DNA of 8,499 nt from the NCBI GenBank assembly GCA_021736505.1, contig JAIPFU010000072.1, positions 1 through 8,499 on the forward strand, in the 5' to 3' direction. The DNA comes from Spirochaetia bacterium (GTDB lineage: Bacteria > Spirochaetota > Spirochaetia > PWKH01). Each line of letters opens with the position of its first letter. Within the stretch, counting starts at the first letter, position 1. The position numbers and the translations under genes are program-made. The notes beneath the pieces were generated by a model, which was not told the DNA's origin, ran no database searches, and saw only the letters and a program-made list of their open reading frames with translations. This document shows positions 1 to 5,901 of this stretch, piece after piece.

Positions 1-636
1 GCGGCTTTGGTTAAACCGCTTTCTGACATTATGAAAGAAGAACTTCAAAGCTATCAAATCATGAATATTCTGGATGACAGCATGATTGCTGATATTATTG
101 CTGCAGGAGGGATGACGAAGGCGGTAAAACGGAGACTATACGGCTATTATGAAATAGCTTGTTCATCAGGCGCTGAGCTAATCCTTAACACTTGTTCCTC
201 AATTGGCGATGCAGTATACGGAGCCCGCGAATTTTTACCTATACCCATTGTTCGGATTGATGAAGCTATGGCACGTGAAGCTGTGGGAAAAAGTAATTCG
301 ATTGCTGTACTGGCAACACTTTCCACTACCTTGGATCCGACTATTCGACTTATAAAAAGATGTGCAGAAGAGGCTGGAAAGCAGGTACGTACCGTATCAG
401 CATTGGCAGAAGGAGCATTCCCTGCCATAACGGCTGGGGATGGAGAGACTCATGACCGCCTCATAGTAGAAGCTGCAGAAAGTGCTGCTGATACCTGCGA
501 CGTAATTCTGCTGGCTCAAGGTTCTATGGCAAGGATGGAAACACAACTGCGAGAACTAACTGGAAAAACTGTATTATCTAGCCCTCGGATGGGGGTGAAG
601 ATGATTAAAGCAATGCTGGAGGGGAATAATGCTTGA
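1..636 (+). CDS. Asp/Glu racemase superfamily protein, 5'-truncated by the window edge
   Basis: The frame is open from the first base and reads straight into family sequence, so the true start lies upstream. Perhaps 10-25 residues are missing compared with the usual 215-240. The family (aspartate/glutamate/hydantoin racemases, arylmalonate decarboxylase, maleate isomerase) has two pseudo-symmetric lobes, each normally giving one catalytic Cys. The first site is present as NTCSSIGD (Cys codon 193-195), followed by IPIVRIDEAMAREA and the SIAVLATLSTTLDP strand. At the second site, where the family has GC(A/T), I read LLAQGSM, with Gln at 517-519. A normal two-base racemase mechanism is therefore doubtful; a decarboxylase, isomerase or lyase-like role is possible. 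It overlaps the transketolase gene by 8 nt, implying one operon and shared metabolism. Family membership is fairly sure; the reaction is unknown. Confidence 0.85.
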   Translation, partial: AALVKPLSDIMKEELQSYQIMNILDDSMIADIIAAGGMTKAVKRRLYGYYEIACSSGAELILNTCSSIGDAVYGAREFLPIPIVRIDEAMAREAVGKSNSIAVLATLSTTLDPTIRLIKRCAEEAGKQVRTVSALAEGAFPAITAGDGETHDRLIVEAAESAADTCDVILLAQGSMARMETQLRELTGKTVLSSPRMGVKMIKAMLEGNNA

Positions 637-1450
637 TGCAGCGTATCTCGAAGAAAAGGCTCGGCAGATACGTCGGGATATCGTAGAAATGGTTTATCGC
701 TCCGGGGATGGGCATCCATCACCAAGTTTTTCTGCGGCGGACATTATTGCAGCCCTTTATTTCCACATTATGAATATTGATCCTGAACGTCCGAACTGGG
801 AAAATCGTGATCGATTTGTCCTGTCAAAAGGGCACGCTTGTCCTGCCTTATATGCAGCTCTAGCCCGTCGAGGATTTTTCTCTCCAGATGAATTCCCGAC
901 TTTAAGGCATTTGGGAAGCAAGCTGCAAGGGCATCCATATGCACCCAAAACTGTTGGTTTAGATGCAACTACTGGATCTCTTGGGAATGGTGTTTCTATC
1001 GGGTTGGGAATGGCATTAGCTGCGGGTATAAGAAAAAAGAGCTATCAGGTTTATGTAGTAACCGGTGACGGAGAACTGGGTGAAGGTATGATTTGGGAAT
1101 CGGCAATGGCTGCTGGTCATCTAAGGACAGCGAATCTTACGGTTTTCATCGACAACAATAACTATCAAAGCGGTGGAACTGTCGGAGATATATCTGGTAT
1201 ATATCCTCTGGAAGAAAAGTGGAAAGCCTTCGGCTGGCATACACAGACAATTGATGGCCATGATATGGAGCAGATTACTGAAGCAGTTGAACGGAGCCGG
1301 AATGTTGAAGATCAGCCCTCTCTCATTGTTGCTGAAACCATCAAAGGGAATGGTCTCTCTTTCATGGTAGGGGACAATAGTTGGCACAAACGGGTATACA
1401 GCGATGAAGAATATGCACAAGCAATGATTGAGCTGGGAGGAGCAGAATGA
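629..1450 (+). CDS. Transketolase, N-terminal (TPP-binding) subunit
   Basis: 273 residues, the normal size for the N-terminal half of a split transketolase, which binds thiamine diphosphate and moves two-carbon ketol units between sugars in the cytoplasm. Visible family signatures are SGDGHPSPSFSAADI (25-39), RDRFVLSKGHACPALYA (60-76), LQGHP (99-103) and TTGSLGNGVSIGLGMALA (114-131). The TPP/Mg motif starts at GDGELGEGMIWES (146-158) and closes with DNNNYQ (175-180). The ATG at 629 follows GGAGGGG at about 618-624 and overlaps the racemase-like stop. The 3' end overlaps the partner subunit as ATGA. Paralogues of this split type often sit in catabolic operons (for example apulose-4-phosphate or sulfosugar transketolases), so it need not be the housekeeping pentose-phosphate enzyme. 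The substrate is not deducible here. Confidence 0.95.
   Translation: MLDAAYLEEKARQIRRDIVEMVYRSGDGHPSPSFSAADIIAALYFHIMNIDPERPNWENRDRFVLSKGHACPALYAALARRGFFSPDEFPTLRHLGSKLQGHPYAPKTVGLDATTGSLGNGVSIGLGMALAAGIRKKSYQVYVVTGDGELGEGMIWESAMAAGHLRTANLTVFIDNNNYQSGGTVGDISGIYPLEEKWKAFGWHTQTIDGHDMEQITEAVERSRNVEDQPSLIVAETIKGNGLSFMVGDNSWHKRVYSDEEYAQAMIELGGAE
1435..1442 (+). promoter_or_regulatory. Shine-Dalgarno for transketolase C subunit
   Basis: GGGAGGAG lies at the very end of the N-subunit gene. It is 4 nt from the ATG at 1447 and 10 nt from an in-frame ATG at 1453, so either could initiate. There is no comparable site before the later in-frame ATG at 1564, where the conserved domain begins. The repeat-encoding N-terminal tail is therefore probably translated. 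Confidence 0.7.
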
Positions 1451-2523
1451 GTATGACTAAAGATAGCAAAACAACCAGCAAAACAACCAGCAAAAAAACC
1501 AGCAAAACAACCAGCAAAATAACCAGCAAAACAACCAGCAAAAAAATTAACAAAAAAGACAGAATGGTAGACAGCACACGTGTCGGCTTTCGGGACGGTT
1601 TGCTGGAGCTTGCAGAAAAGAGGGATGATGTTGTATTTGTTTCAACTGATTCGTTGAAAGTTGTAAAAGGGGAAGCATTCAAGGAACGCTGGCCTGATCG
1701 GGTTATAGAATTAGGGATTTCGGAGCAGAATGGTGTTGGGGTCTGTTCAGGATTGGCTGCTTCGGGTCTAACCCCCTATATCAGTACTTATGCAGGGTTC
1801 TTAACCATGCGTGCCTGCGAACAGATGCGTACTTTTGTTGCTTACCCAAAACTAAAAGTCCGATTTGTCGGGGCTAATGGGGGACTTCATGGGGGAAACA
1901 GAGAAGGCGTAAGTCATCAGTTCATTGAAGATGTAGGAATACTTCGCACCATTCCAGGTTTTACCATACTTTGTCCTGCAGATGGCGATCAGACAAGGCA
2001 AGCCATTATTGCTTCGGCAGATATAGATGGGCCGGTCTATATACGTATTGGTAGTGGAAAGGAAGAAAAAGTTTTTCCCACAGGAACACCATTCCCCTTA
2101 GCTGAAATTCGTATTTTGGAAGAATTCGGAAATGATGCTGCACTATTTTCAAACGGATTTATCCTTAATAGAGTTCTTGAAGCCGCTCGTCTTCTGAAGG
2201 AGAAAGGTTTCGGGGTTACGGTAGTGGAAGTTGCAACGGTAAAACCCTTGGATACTGAAGGAATTAAAGCTGTCCTTGCAGAAACCCGCTGTGCTGTTGT
2301 GATTGAGGATCATTCAGTTATCGGCGGATTGGGAAGTGCTATAGCTGAATTGATTGCTGACGATTGTCCTGCAGCACTGGTAAGGCTTGGAATACAGGAT
2401 ACATATGGGGAGTCTGGTTTCCCTGATGAATTGCTTGATGCTTACGGGATGTCAATTGATGATATTGTTGTTGGAGCCGAAAAGGCTATACAAAAGAAAC
2501 AAAGAAATTTTACCGGTGTATAA
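1447..2523 (+). CDS. Transketolase, C-terminal subunit with a repetitive Lys/Thr/Ser N-terminal tail
   Basis: 358 residues; it supplies the pyrimidine-binding and C-terminal domains that complete the transketolase with the preceding subunit. The conserved part starts at Met40 (MVDSTRVGFRDGLLELAE) and is about 319 residues, the usual size. It contains VIELGISEQNGVGVCSGLA (86-104), where Glu93 should be the glutamate that activates TPP, then YISTYAGFLTMRACEQMR (111-128), HQFIEDVGILRTIPG (157-171) and VEVATVKPLD (260-269). Residues 8-31 are six four-residue repeats (K-T/K/I-T-S), fading into KKIN and KKDR. This tail is absent from ordinary family members and is very basic. The start overlaps the N-subunit stop as ATGA, so translation is probably coupled. 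The enzyme assignment is firm; the tail is unexplained and could be an unstructured extension tolerated by the enzyme. Confidence 0.93.
   Translation: MSMTKDSKTTSKTTSKKTSKTTSKITSKTTSKKINKKDRMVDSTRVGFRDGLLELAEKRDDVVFVSTDSLKVVKGEAFKERWPDRVIELGISEQNGVGVCSGLAASGLTPYISTYAGFLTMRACEQMRTFVAYPKLKVRFVGANGGLHGGNREGVSHQFIEDVGILRTIPGFTILCPADGDQTRQAIIASADIDGPVYIRIGSGKEEKVFPTGTPFPLAEIRILEEFGNDAALFSNGFILNRVLEAARLLKEKGFGVTVVEVATVKPLDTEGIKAVLAETRCAVVIEDHSVIGGLGSAIAELIADDCPAALVRLGIQDTYGESGFPDELLDAYGMSIDDIVVGAEKAIQKKQRNFTGV
1468..1539 (+). repeat. Six tandem copies of a 12-bp coding repeat (KTTS)
   Basis: Six uninterrupted 12-bp units with consensus AAAACAACCAGC run in frame at the 5' end of the transketolase C subunit. 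Copies 3 and 5 differ at the second codon (AAA and ATA instead of ACA). Degenerate continuations follow at 1540-1563. The unit starts 21 nt after the start codon. Near-identity of copies suggests recent slippage-type expansion or homogenisation. Confidence 0.95.
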
Positions 2524-2552
2524 TACCGGGTAATAAAAAAAAGGAGAATACT

Positions 2553-3572
2553 ATGAAAAAAAGCATGACATTAGCGTTGATTCTGCTCATGACAGGAACA
2601 ATGATTTTTGCCGCTGGACAAACTGAATCAGGTCCGACCCCTGAGAAACCTCTGGTTTTACGGTATGCGCACATGAATGTGGCAAACAGCCCCAACGGAC
2701 TTCAGGCATCTTATTTTGCAGACAGAATCGCAGAAAAGACTGATGGAGCTATTGAAATCGAAGTCTATCCTGGATCGCAGCTGGGTACTATTACTGAAAT
2801 GGCTGAAATGGTTTCACAAGGTGGAGTCGCCCTGCATCATAATACATATGGAGGTCTGCAGCCGCTTATGGAGGATTTAGGACTCTTTGATACTCCATAC
2901 CTCTATCGTGACGTTGATCATCTGCTGAAAGCGACAAATCCTGAAACCTCGCCTGTTCTGAGAGACATGAACGCAGAATTGATTGAAACTCGAAATGTGC
3001 GGATTATCTATTCTTTCTATTTTGGAACACGTAATTTGACAGCTAATTCTGCTGTATACAGCCCTGAAGATTTAGCAGGGATGAAAATCCGTGCAATTCC
3101 ATCACCTATTTATATGGCTGCTGTGGAAGGCATGGGTGCAGTAGCGATACCGGTAGACTGGGCAGAGGTGCCTGTTGCTCTTTCAACAGGAGTAGCGGAT
3201 GGTCAAGAAAACCCTGTCAGCGTCCTCGTTTCGAACAATTTGTATGACGTGCAGGATTATCTTATGCTAACTGGCCATATTATGGGTTCTGAGCCGGTTG
3301 TAATAAACGAAAGCGTCTGGCAGAAGCTATCAGATGAGCATAAAGAGATCTTTCGGGAAGCGGCCAAAGAAACACGTGATTGGGCTTCAAATTATGTGCT
3401 TGACAGTGAAGCAGATGATCTACAGACATTAGAAGATAAGGGGATGACCGTTATTGGACCTGAAGATGGACTGCAGATTGATGAATTTAGAGCTTCAGTA
3501 AAAGAAGTTGTTGAAAAACGCTTTGGTGATAAGTGGGGTTCGTATTATAATCAAATCAGGTCTATAGAATAG
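2553..3572 (+). CDS. dctP: TRAP transporter substrate-binding protein (DctP family)
   Basis: 339 residues, typical for the periplasmic receptor of TRAP transporters, which captures carboxylate-bearing solutes and passes them to the membrane permease. Residues 1-20/21 form a signal peptide (MKKS, hydrophobic core, cleavage near FA-AG). There is no lipobox Cys, so it should be soluble. Family landmarks are LRYAHMNVANSPNGLQASYFAD (36-57), YPGSQLGTITEM (72-83), FYFGTRNLTA (155-164), MKIRAIPSPIYMAAVEGMGA (177-196) and WAEVPVALSTGVADGQENP (203-221). Arg180 is the conserved position expected to hold the substrate carboxylate. AGGAG at 2542-2546 sits 6 nt before the ATG. It is 29 nt after the transketolase gene, consistent with one transcript, but a structured 216-nt gap separates it from dctQ. 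The mature start GQTES resembles spirochaete exported proteins. Ligand unknown. Confidence 0.95.
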   Translation: MKKSMTLALILLMTGTMIFAAGQTESGPTPEKPLVLRYAHMNVANSPNGLQASYFADRIAEKTDGAIEIEVYPGSQLGTITEMAEMVSQGGVALHHNTYGGLQPLMEDLGLFDTPYLYRDVDHLLKATNPETSPVLRDMNAELIETRNVRIIYSFYFGTRNLTANSAVYSPEDLAGMKIRAIPSPIYMAAVEGMGAVAIPVDWAEVPVALSTGVADGQENPVSVLVSNNLYDVQDYLMLTGHIMGSEPVVINESVWQKLSDEHKEIFREAAKETRDWASNYVLDSEADDLQTLEDKGMTVIGPEDGLQIDEFRASVKEVVEKRFGDKWGSYYNQIRSIE

Positions 3573-3651
3573 ACTGCAGACTAGAGCAGATCTAGATAAA
3601 AGATGATCTAGACTAGACAAGACTAGATATAAGATGATCTAGACTAGACAA
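3570..3651 (+). repeat. CTAG-rich tandem repeat starting at the dctP stop codon
   Basis: The tract is built from TAGA/CTAGA words. Two identical 21-bp copies lie at 3600-3620 and 3631-3651 (period 31), with the separating sequence ACTAGATAT echoing TCTAGATAA before copy 1. Each copy contains the 11-nt inverted repeat TCTAGACTAGA (3607-3617 and 3638-3648). Seven CTAG tetranucleotides fall between 3581 and 3647, with further ones at 3682 and 3735. The dctP stop TAG is itself the first word of the series. All frames contain stops, so it is not coding. Confidence 0.85.
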
Positions 3652-3666
3652 AAAGTAGTCTTTTTG
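3641..3666 (+). terminator. Possible weak attenuator hairpin after dctP
   Basis: AGACTA (3641-3646) can pair with TAGTCT (3656-3661), followed by TTTT. An alternative, exclusive fold pairs CAAAAAG (3649-3655) with CTTTTTG (3660-3666) around the loop TAGT. Either is short and AT-rich. It could reduce read-through from dctP into the permease genes, but it is a weak terminator at best. Confidence 0.3.
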
Positions 3667-3689
3667 CAAATACGAAACTAACTAGAAAA

Positions 3690-3770
3690 AATGCATCTGT
3701 GATCGACCAAGCAATTGCAAAGCTAAAGTAAAAGCTAGGCACAAGCTATACTGTCGGTCACAGATGTATT
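3690..3770 (+). other. Long stem-loop between dctP and dctQ
   Basis: Positions 3690-3707 pair with 3753-3770 in an uninterrupted 18-bp stem with two G-U pairs (3693/3767 and 3703/3757). The 45-nt loop holds the palindrome GCAATTGC (3711-3718) and three AAGCTA words (3720, 3732, 3743) at 12- and 11-nt spacing. The 3' arm ends 6 nt before the dctQ Shine-Dalgarno (AGGA, 3777-3780), and no U-run follows. It therefore looks like an mRNA-processing, stability or translation-control element rather than a terminator. Separation of a highly needed binding protein from low-copy permeases by such a hairpin is known in other transport operons, such as the malE-malF intergenic palindromes. A small palindromic mobile repeat is the alternative. 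Confidence 0.75.
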
Positions 3771-3788
3771 AAACACAGGAACAATACT

Positions 3789-4439
3789 ATGCATGCATTC
3801 ATACGCAGATCCTGCAGAATTCTGGAAAACATCGCAATACTTTTTCTTGTACTGCTGTTCTCCAGTGTTCTTATTCAGATTATCATGCGGAATTTCTTTA
3901 ATAACGGCTCAGTGAAACTAGAAGAATTGGCACGGTTTAGTCTCGTTTCCATAGTATTTATCATGGTTCCCGTACTTATTGTTGATAAGCAGCATATCAT
4001 TGTAGATATTCTACTGGTTCGCCTGCCGACTAAAGCACGTCGATTCTTTGAAATTCTCATCCAGAGTCTATCTTTTGGAATTGCTGTCTTTATGATGTTT
4101 TCGGTTAATCATGTAATGATTCGAAACTGGAGTGTCCGAACTCCTGCTTTACGAATGCCGAATTTTATTCTTTATATCCCCATTGTGCTTGGGCTTGTAT
4201 TCATGGCTCTCGGCTCTTTCTTGTACTTGATGGATGCTTTTCGGCCGCCTGATGGGACGAAAAACAATCCTGATGGGACGAAAAGCAATCCTGATGGGAC
4301 GAAAAGCAATCCTGATGGGACGAAAAGCAATCCTGATGGGACGAAAAGCAATCCTGATGGGGTTCATGATGGGTTGATGAACTCAAAAACACCTCATGAG
4401 AAGACTAATGAAGTGAAGCATGAGGAGGATAAGCTATGA
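3789..4439 (+). CDS. dctQ: TRAP transporter small permease (DctQ family) with a repetitive C-terminal tail
   Basis: 216 residues; the small membrane subunit that pairs with DctM in a TRAP transporter. Four membrane segments are visible at about 13-33, 50-66, 87-107 and 125-148, the family topology. Between the first two are the usual RNFFNNGSVKLEELARFSL residues (34-52), and VDKQHIIVDIL (65-75) follows segment 2. The normal protein would end near residue 152-170. Here a 64-residue hydrophilic, presumably cytoplasmic tail follows. Its residues 154-188 are five seven-residue repeats (PDGTK-S/N-N), then PDG, then a charged segment ending HEEDKL. The start ATG has AGGA 8 nt upstream. The end overlaps dctM as ATGA, and the dctM Shine-Dalgarno lies inside this gene. 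The tail has no role I recognise. Confidence 0.9.
   Translation: MHAFIRRSCRILENIAILFLVLLFSSVLIQIIMRNFFNNGSVKLEELARFSLVSIVFIMVPVLIVDKQHIIVDILLVRLPTKARRFFEILIQSLSFGIAVFMMFSVNHVMIRNWSVRTPALRMPNFILYIPIVLGLVFMALGSFLYLMDAFRPPDGTKNNPDGTKSNPDGTKSNPDGTKSNPDGTKSNPDGVHDGLMNSKTPHEKTNEVKHEEDKL
4248..4361 (+). repeat. Five tandem 21-bp coding repeats (PDGTKSN) plus a partial sixth
   Basis: Full units occupy 4248-4268, 4269-4289, 4290-4310, 4311-4331 and 4332-4352. Copies 2-5 are identical. Copy 1 differs by one base (AAC for AGC, Asn for Ser). A partial unit CCTGATGGG follows at 4353-4361. The nucleotide identity of the copies, with no synonymous drift, points to recent expansion or ongoing homogenisation. 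Confidence 0.97.
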
Positions 4440-5716
4440 GCGGCGGAATGATTGTACTGCTATTTCTTATCTTAATTGCCTCTGGACTTCCGATAGCCAT
4501 CAGCATGGGAATTCCTGCAGCTCTCTATCTGCTAGTGGAAGGAATCCCCATCAGCGTTATGATTCAAAGGATGGTTGCTTCTCTCAATTCGTTCCCCTTA
4601 CTAGCCGTACCGCTTTTTATCATGGCAGCAGGCTTGATGAACAGTTCCGGCATCACCAGCAGACTCTTTGAATTTGCAAAATTGCTGGTCGGTCGGCTGA
4701 AAGGAGGATTGGCGCAAGTGAATATTGTTGCCAGTCTGATATTTGCAGGGATTTCAGGCGCCGCATTGGCTGATGTTGGTGGTTTAGGTAATATTGAAAT
4801 TGATGCGATGACGAAACAAAAGTATCCCAAAGATGCTTCTGCAGCCATTACTGCTGCCTCTGCAGTTGTCGGACCGATATTTCCTCCTAGTGTCCCGCTG
4901 ATTATCTACGGAGCGGCGGCGGAGACATCTTCTATGCGCCTGCTTATCGCAGGTGTGATTCCGGCTCTTGTAATTGTACTGCTGCTGATGACTCAGGTTG
5001 CTTATTTTGCCAGAAAACGGAATTATCCTCGAGGTGTAGAGCAAAGGTATCCCAGGAAAGAAATTGTTAAGATCCTTAAACGGGGAATGCCAGCCATGAT
5101 GATGCCTATAATGCTTATGGCAGGGATGCTGAGCGGATATTTTTCTCCTACTGAAGTAGGGGCTATAACGGTAACATATGCCCTGATACTCAGTGCTTTT
5201 TACCGTGAACTTTCCATGAAAGGACTTATCAGTGTATTACGTTCAACCCTGAGATCAACAGCAAATGTATTGTTTATTGTTGGGGCGGCTGCAATATTCG
5301 CCTGGACCCTTACTGTGGAGCAGCTTCCCCAGCAGGTCTCTAGCATCATGCTGACGATGTCCGATAATCCCTTCATTATTCTGGTCATAGCGAATATTGT
5401 GCTATTGATCACAGGTATGTTCATTGAAACTACCGCGGCAATTATGGTTCTGACCCCGATATTGCTGCCGCCGCTGATAGCTGCTGGCGTGGATCCTGTC
5501 CATTTCGGGGTAGTCATGGTCTTTAACCTAATGATTGGGATGATTTCACCCCCTGTGGGGATGAGTGTCTATATGCTTAGCCCGTTGGTAAATATCTCGG
5601 TAGGAAAGATTTTCAAAGCGACAGCTCCCTATTTTGTTACGCTGCTGATAGCTTTGATCATCTTAACCTATGTTCCCCAGATTGCCTTGTGGCTGCCGAA
5701 CATGATGTTCAACTAA
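4436..5716 (+). CDS. dctM: TRAP transporter large permease (DctM family)
   Basis: 426 residues, the standard length of the large, multi-spanning TRAP permease that performs ion-driven solute uptake together with DctQ and the periplasmic receptor. Family blocks are clear: SFPLLAVPLFIMAAGLMNSSG (52-72), AQVNIVASLIFAGISGAALAD (93-113), ASAVVGPIFPPSVPLIIYG (141-159), a central SGYFSPTEVGAITVTYAL segment, and ISPPVGMSVYMLSPL near the C-terminus. Many hydrophobic segments run the whole length, as expected for about 11-12 membrane helices. A strong AGGAGG at 4423-4428 sits 7 nt before the ATG, and the start overlaps the dctQ stop as ATGA, so coupled translation is likely. No broken motif seen. About 185 nt separate it from the next enzyme gene. 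Confidence 0.97.
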   Translation: MSGGMIVLLFLILIASGLPIAISMGIPAALYLLVEGIPISVMIQRMVASLNSFPLLAVPLFIMAAGLMNSSGITSRLFEFAKLLVGRLKGGLAQVNIVASLIFAGISGAALADVGGLGNIEIDAMTKQKYPKDASAAITAASAVVGPIFPPSVPLIIYGAAAETSSMRLLIAGVIPALVIVLLLMTQVAYFARKRNYPRGVEQRYPRKEIVKILKRGMPAMMMPIMLMAGMLSGYFSPTEVGAITVTYALILSAFYRELSMKGLISVLRSTLRSTANVLFIVGAAAIFAWTLTVEQLPQQVSSIMLTMSDNPFIILVIANIVLLITGMFIETTAAIMVLTPILLPPLIAAGVDPVHFGVVMVFNLMIGMISPPVGMSVYMLSPLVNISVGKIFKATAPYFVTLLIALIILTYVPQIALWLPNMMFN

Positions 5717-5812
5717 TAAGAGACAACTCTATTAAATTGATGGTAAGCGATTAATGATTAATTATGATGCATACCTGTGGGAACTGATTTTATTGAACTA
5801 TATTGATGAAAT
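5717..5812. other. Intergenic segment between dctM and the transaldolase region
   Basis: No gene and no convincing terminator. The symmetric ATTAATGATTAAT (5750-5762) could be an operator half-site pair or simply AT-rich sequence. TATGAT at 5763-5768 and TATATT at 5799-5804 resemble -10 boxes, but neither has a good -35 box at 16-18 nt. An internal promoter for the transaldolase-cupin pair is possible but unproven. Confidence 0.4.
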
Positions 5813-5890
5813 ATGACCGAAAAGATCTCTGAAGTTATGACCGAAAATATGACCGAAAATAGGACCGAAAATAGGACCGAAAACAGATGA
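5813..5890 (+). CDS. Possible 25-codon leader reading frame made of MTEN/RTEN repeats
   Basis: ATG at 5813 opens a 25-codon frame: MTEKISEV, then MTEN, MTEN, RTEN, RTEN, R, stop. The TGA (5888-5890) ends on the first base of the AGGAG that serves the transaldolase gene, so a terminating ribosome would be placed on that ribosome-binding site. This is leader-peptide or translational-coupling geometry. Against it: no clear Shine-Dalgarno precedes 5813 or the internal ATGs at 5837 and 5849, and the protein is pure repeat. It may equally be an untranslated repeat tract that happens to stay open in one frame. Confidence 0.3.
   Translation: MTEKISEVMTENMTENRTENRTENR
5837..5884 (+). repeat. Four tandem 12-bp repeats upstream of the transaldolase gene
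   Basis: Units at 5837-5848 and 5849-5860 are ATGACCGAAAAT, 5861-5872 is AGGACCGAAAAT, and 5873-5884 is AGGACCGAAAAC. A separated fifth copy (ATGACCGAAAAG) lies at 5813-5824. The tract ends 5 nt before the AGGAG of the next gene. The AGGA in the later units could weakly mimic ribosome-binding sites. Confidence 0.95.
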
Positions 5891-5894
5891 GGAG
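5890..5894 (+). promoter_or_regulatory. Shine-Dalgarno deciding the transaldolase-family start
   Basis: AGGAG lies 7 nt before the ATG at 5902. An in-frame ATG at 5887 overlaps this site and has only the repeat tract upstream, so 5902 is the better start. Confidence 0.75.
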
Positions 5895-5901
5895 TTTTGA
5901 T

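Noticed and set aside
1189..1206. Palindromic TATATCTGGTATATATC inside the transketolase N-subunit as an operator
   Set aside because: It lies in conserved coding sequence and the symmetry is imperfect.
1362..1682. Minus-strand frame encoding a Leu/Val-rich hydrophobic repeat
   Set aside because: It is the reverse complement of the Lys-Thr-Thr-Ser repeat and of conserved transketolase codons; there is no ribosome-binding site, and the hydrophobic run arises only from the repeat.
2510..2533. Hairpin over the transketolase C-subunit stop (CCGGTG with TACCGG)
   Set aside because: A short 6-bp stem followed by an A-run rather than a T-run, and the dctP ribosome-binding site comes immediately after. 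Not a credible + strand terminator.
3570..3770. CRISPR-like array (repeated units with spacers)
   Set aside because: Only two full copies with a 10-nt separator that is itself related to the repeat; no spacer diversity and no cas genes.
3690..3770. Insertion-sequence or MITE remnant
   Set aside because: The inverted repeat is clear, but I see no target-site duplication and no transposase, and only one copy is present in the window. It is kept as an RNA stem-loop, with a mobile origin left open.
4149..4392. Two minus-strand frames with Ile/Arg/Phe or Ser/His/Gln repeats
   Set aside because: They mirror the dctQ 21-bp repeat; a repeat unit divisible by three keeps several frames open on both strands.
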